Shown piece by piece: positions 61,238 through 64,000 of a stretch of DNA of 64,000 bases (positions are counted from its first letter, which is position 1; the number at the start of each line of letters is the position of its first letter). The notes beneath the pieces are model-generated. The model had not been told where the DNA came from and made no database searches. It saw only the letters and a program-made list of their open reading frames with translations. The stretch lies in assembly GCF_001584325.1 (NCBI RefSeq), contig NZ_LSAZ01000022.1, positions 62,001 through 126,000 of the forward strand. Direction: 5' to 3'. Both the position numbers and the translations under genes were made by a program. This DNA is from Bacillus nakamurai. GTDB taxonomy: Bacteria; Bacillota; Bacilli; Bacillales; Bacillaceae.

Positions 61238-62467
61238 ATGAAAAAAAAGATCGCAGCCGGCTTGGCTGTTTCTGCAATGATGACTTCAACATTCGCCGTG
61301 CATCCCGCCGAGGCTAAAACGATTCAAGTAAAAAGCGGCGACTCTCTTTGGAAACTTTCCCGTCAATATCATACAAGCATTTCAGCCCTGCAGTCGGAAA
61401 ATAAACTAAAATCAACGATACTGCACCCGGGACAGCGGCTGAACATACCAGACGTCAATACACATAAGACCGCCAAAAAAGGCAAAAACACTACGGGAAC
61501 CTACACAGTTACATACGGTGATTCGTTATGGGTCATCGCTAAAAACCACAGCATGAGCGTTTCAGAGCTCAGAAGCCTGAATCATTTGAGTTCGGACGTT
61601 ATCTATCCGGGACAAAAACTGAAAATCAAAGGTTCAGCCGGCGGCACAGATGGAGGCGGTAAACAGACTAATCCTGATAAAGGCGCGTCACCATCAGGAA
61701 CTTATACCGTAAAACTCGGCGATTCGCTGTGGAAAATCGCCAATCAAGCCGGTATGACAATCGCTGAATTAAAGACGTTAAACCATTTACAGTCCGATAT
61801 GCTGTATCCGAAACAAGTCTTAAAAATCAAAGGCTCTTCAAAGAGCGGAAACAGCGGCACAAAAACACCTTCTAAACCAAATTCTTCTGAGAAGCCTTCT
61901 GCATATACAGTGAAATCGGGCGATTCCCTCTGGAAAATTGCCAATCGGTTTGGCATCACCGCTCAACTCATCAGAGAAAAAAACAAGCTCACATCTGATG
62001 TGCTGCAAATCGGACAAGTTCTGGTGATTAACGGAACGAATAAAACGGAAGACCCTGTGCAGCGGCCGGAAAATAAGCCGTCTGTGCCCGAAACCCCGGT
62101 TGAGACAGGATCAAAGATTGACAGAATGATAGCCGAAGCGAAAAAATACGTCGGCGTTTCTTACCGATGGGGAGGCAACACCCCTGCGGGATTCGACTGC
62201 AGCGGTTATATCTATTACCTTTTGAATAAGGTAAGCTCTGTTTCTCGTCTGAGCACTGCCGGATACTGGAATGCGATGAAACATGTCAGCCAGCCGTCCG
62301 CGGGCGACTTTGTCTTCTTTACGACATATAAAGCGGGCCCTTCTCATATGGGAATTTATTTAGGCGGCGGCAGCTTTATCCACGCAAGCTCCTCCGGTGT
62401 TGAAATTTCAAATTTAAGCAATTCCTATTGGAAAAAAGCCTATTTAGGGGCGCGCAGTTATTTTTAA
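61238..62467 (+). CDS. cwlS: D,L-endopeptidase CwlS (four LysM plus NlpC/P60)
   Basis: A 409-residue secreted peptidoglycan hydrolase. Signal peptide to about residue 27 (ends EAKT), four LysM repeats near 30-72, 88-130, 154-198 and 226-268 (each with GDSLWK/V), Ser/Thr/Lys linkers, and a C-terminal NlpC/P60 domain with Cys in [11 protein letters not shown] and His in [17 protein letters not shown]. It cuts D-gamma-Glu-meso-DAP bonds and aids cell separation. ATG 61238 follows ATAGGAGG. Confidence 0.95.
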   Translation: MKKKIAAGLAVSAMMTSTFAVHPAEAKTIQVKSGDSLWKLSRQYHTSISALQSENKLKSTILHPGQRLNIPDVNTHKTAKKGKNTTGTYTVTYGDSLWVIAKNHSMSVSELRSLNHLSSDVIYPGQKLKIKGSAGGTDGGGKQTNPDKGASPSGTYTVKLGDSLWKIANQAGMTIAELKTLNHLQSDMLYPKQVLKIKGSSKSGNSGTKTPSKPNSSEKPSAYTVKSGDSLWKIANRFGITAQLIREKNKLTSDVLQIGQVLVINGTNKTEDPVQRPENKPSVPETPVETGSKIDRMIAEAKKYVGVSYRWGGNTPAGFDCSGYIYYLLNKVSSVSRLSTAGYWNAMKHVSQPSAGDFVFFTTYKAGPSHMGIYLGGGSFIHASSSGVEISNLSNSYWKKAYLGARSYF

Positions 62468-62490
62468 AAAAGCCTTTCGGGGCTTTTTTT
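62466..62490 (+). terminator. Terminator after cwlS
   Basis: AAAAAAGCC-TTTCGG-GGCTTTTTTT hairpin overlapping the cwlS stop codon. Confidence 0.85.
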
Positions 62491-62546
62491 GTTTACCGTT
62501 TTTAAGTTTTGACAAGACTGAAGGGTAAAAATAAGGGGGAGGCAGC

Positions 62547-63137
62547 ATGTATCGTCTCTTACTTTTCTTCATGCTCGCATCGCTTGTGATTGAAGGCTGC
62601 GGCAGCAAACAAGCGCCTGTACGGCCGCAAAATCAAGCGGAACGCCGCGCGCTGGAAACATCTTCATACCGCGAGCATGCCGAACTCATCAATAAAAACG
62701 GAAAAAACATCGGATATATCGAAGTCAAAGACTCTAAAGAGGAAGGGCTGGACGTTCACATATCAGCAAGCCATCTTCCGCCGGGAGCCTCATTAGGGTT
62801 TCACATTTATGAAAAAGGAACATGTAAGGCGCCGGATTTTGAATCAGCGGGCGGACCGTTTAATCCTTTGAACAAAGAGCACGGCTTCAACAATCCGATG
62901 GGCCACCACGCAGGTGATCTGCCTAATCTTGAGGTGGGGGCCGACGGCAAAGTTGATGTCATTATGAATGCGCCGCAGACATCTTTAACGGAAGGGAGCA
63001 GGCTCAATCTGCTTGATAAGGACGGAGGCGCGTTTATCATTCATGAACATACGGATGATTACTTAACAAATCCAAGCGGGAATTCCGGCGCCAGAATTGC
63101 CTGCGCACCACTGGCAAAAAGCGCCCGCAGAGAATGA
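62547..63137 (+). CDS. yojM: Cu/Zn-SOD-like lipoprotein YojM with altered copper site
   Basis: A 196-residue lipoprotein (lipobox VIEGC near residue 18) with the SodC fold. Zinc-type residues are kept (KEHGFNN, MGHHAGDLPN). Two histidines that bind copper in active enzymes are replaced: GFHIYEKG has Tyr where GFHxH is expected, and GGPFNPLNK has Pro at the bridging position. The same changes were described for B. subtilis YojM, which does not work as a Cu/Zn SOD. ATG 62547 follows AAGGGGGAGGC. Confidence 0.92.
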   Translation: MYRLLLFFMLASLVIEGCGSKQAPVRPQNQAERRALETSSYREHAELINKNGKNIGYIEVKDSKEEGLDVHISASHLPPGASLGFHIYEKGTCKAPDFESAGGPFNPLNKEHGFNNPMGHHAGDLPNLEVGADGKVDVIMNAPQTSLTEGSRLNLLDKDGGAFIIHEHTDDYLTNPSGNSGARIACAPLAKSARRE

Positions 63138-63170
63138 GCCCTTTTGTATTGAGTATACAAGGGCTTTTTT
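63137..63170 (+). terminator. Terminator after yojM
   Basis: AGCCCTTTTGTAT / ATACAAGGGCTTTTTT hairpin. Confidence 0.88.
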
Positions 63171-63214
63171 AGTATACTCGGATATGGAATACGAATGGAA
63201 AGGAAACATCATCT

Positions 63215-64000
63215 ATGACATCAGAATTACAGCACTTATCACTGCCGGCAGACATAAAAAATAAGCTGACAGCTTATCAAAATCATCCTGTTTCCGAAGA
63301 ATTTCAGGATTTGATCGGATCTCCGGGCTATGAAGCTGAAGATCAAGCAATTTTATTCGATGCTATCATCGCCCTTTCAATGGGAAAAAATATTTTATTA
63401 AAGGGACCGACCGGTTCAGGGAAGACAAAATTAGCGGAAACGCTGTCAAGCTATTTTCATAAGCCGATGCACAGCGTCAACTGCTCCGTGGATCTCGACG
63501 CAGAAGCGCTTGTCGGATATAAAACGATTGAAAATGAACAGGGGCAGGCGACAATTGAATTTGTTCCCGGGCCTGTAACGACTGCAATGAATGAGGGGCA
63601 TTTTTTGTACATTGACGAAATCAACATGGCTAAGCCGGAAACCCTCCCGATTTTAAACGGCGTGCTTGATTACAGAAAAATGATGACCAACCCATTTACC
63701 GGAGAAGTCATTAAGGCAAGCGAAGGATTCGGTGTGATCGCCGCTATTAATGAAGGGTATGTCGGCACCGTTCCGCTGAATGAAGCGCTCAAAAACCGTT
63801 TTGTTATCATCGATGTTCCTTATATTAAAGGAAGCCTGTTAAAACAAGTGCTCACTGCTCAATCTGTTTTAAAAGACGAGAAACTGATTGACCGCTTTAT
63901 GACATTGTCATCTGATTTAATCGTACAAGCGCAAAACGGCCAAGTATCAGAGGAAGCGGCGTCTATCAGAGCTTTAATTGATACATGTGATTTAGCAGCA
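63215..64000 (+). CDS. yojN: MoxR-type AAA+ ATPase YojN (3' end outside window)
   Basis: The first 262 residues of a NorQ/CbbQ-like AAA+ ATPase. Walker [11 protein letters not shown] near residue 65, Walker [13 protein letters not shown] near 130 and a sensor-type [10 protein letters not shown] near 175. Such ATPases activate a VWA-domain partner, which in B. subtilis is the adjacent yojO. ATG 63215 follows AAAGGAAAC. Confidence 0.92.
   Translation, partial: MTSELQHLSLPADIKNKLTAYQNHPVSEEFQDLIGSPGYEAEDQAILFDAIIALSMGKNILLKGPTGSGKTKLAETLSSYFHKPMHSVNCSVDLDAEALVGYKTIENEQGQATIEFVPGPVTTAMNEGHFLYIDEINMAKPETLPILNGVLDYRKMMTNPFTGEVIKASEGFGVIAAINEGYVGTVPLNEALKNRFVIIDVPYIKGSLLKQVLTAQSVLKDEKLIDRFMTLSSDLIVQAQNGQVSEEAASIRALIDTCDLAA

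Noticed and set aside
61096-61317. 73-codon frame before cwlS
   Set aside because: No ribosome site, overlaps the cwlS start, cysteine-rich nonsense-like composition.

Overview
The window is a stretch of Bacillus chromosome, most likely from the B. amyloliquefaciens/velezensis branch of the B. subtilis group. Gene content and order follow the B. subtilis metA-bsaA-ilvD-thyB-dfrA-ilvA-msrAB-spsM (ypqP/yodU) and cge-yod-yoj regions almost gene for gene. Accessory genes absent from strain 168 are also present: an AA10 chitin-active oxygenase, a GH30 glycosidase and a BudC-like dehydrogenase. Assignments come from reading sequences and recalled family knowledge; no database search was run.

Layout. 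1-16.6 kb is core metabolism: metA (partial), bsaA, ypgQ, ypgR, ilvD, brxB, ypiP, ypjP, thyB-dfrA-ypkP, yplQ and yplP on the minus strand, ilvA, ypmP, ypmQ, ypmR, ypmS, ypoP, msrA-msrB. 16.6-24.0 kb is spsM, a spore-polysaccharide epimerase/dehydratase gene, split into two halves by a 6.4-kb element. The element is bounded by 16-bp direct repeats and carries an intact SprA-type large serine recombinase, a FusB-like EF-G-binding protein, a chitin-active LPMO, small secreted proteins, and two adjacent frameshifted genes. This resembles SPbeta, which interrupts the same gene in B. subtilis and is excised in the mother cell, but here the insert is about twenty times smaller.

24.0-29.8 kb holds a frameshifted phytase gene behind an apparently intact PhoP-type promoter, then the cge spore-surface cluster (cgeBA divergent from cgeCDE) and a YjcZ-type peptide gene. 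29.9-36.5 kb is a tightly packed run yodT-S-R-Q-P-kamA-yokU that looks like a lysine/beta-lysine catabolic operon. 36.5-45.2 kb contains yozE, a VOC protein, yodN, yozD, yodM, yodL, deoD, ldcB, yodI, yodH and ctpA. 45.5-53.5 kb contains the GH30 enzyme, a sodium symporter pair, the quinone/electrophile stress genes mhqE-mhqD (with an MhqR-like operator), yodC and yodB, and two accessory enzymes. 53.7-64 kb contains a glycine-rich protein, a CotM/GerT-like crystallin, RarD, bshB2, a decayed rsbRC gene, a MATE exporter, cdaS, a glycosyltransferase, cwlS, a copper-site-deficient SOD-like lipoprotein and the start of yojN.

The most notable signals are the minimal developmental-type element in spsM, the palindromic attP arms that can be rebuilt from its two ends, the way excision would rewrite the recombinase's own C-terminus, and a set of broken genes (phytase, rsbRC, two genes in the element).
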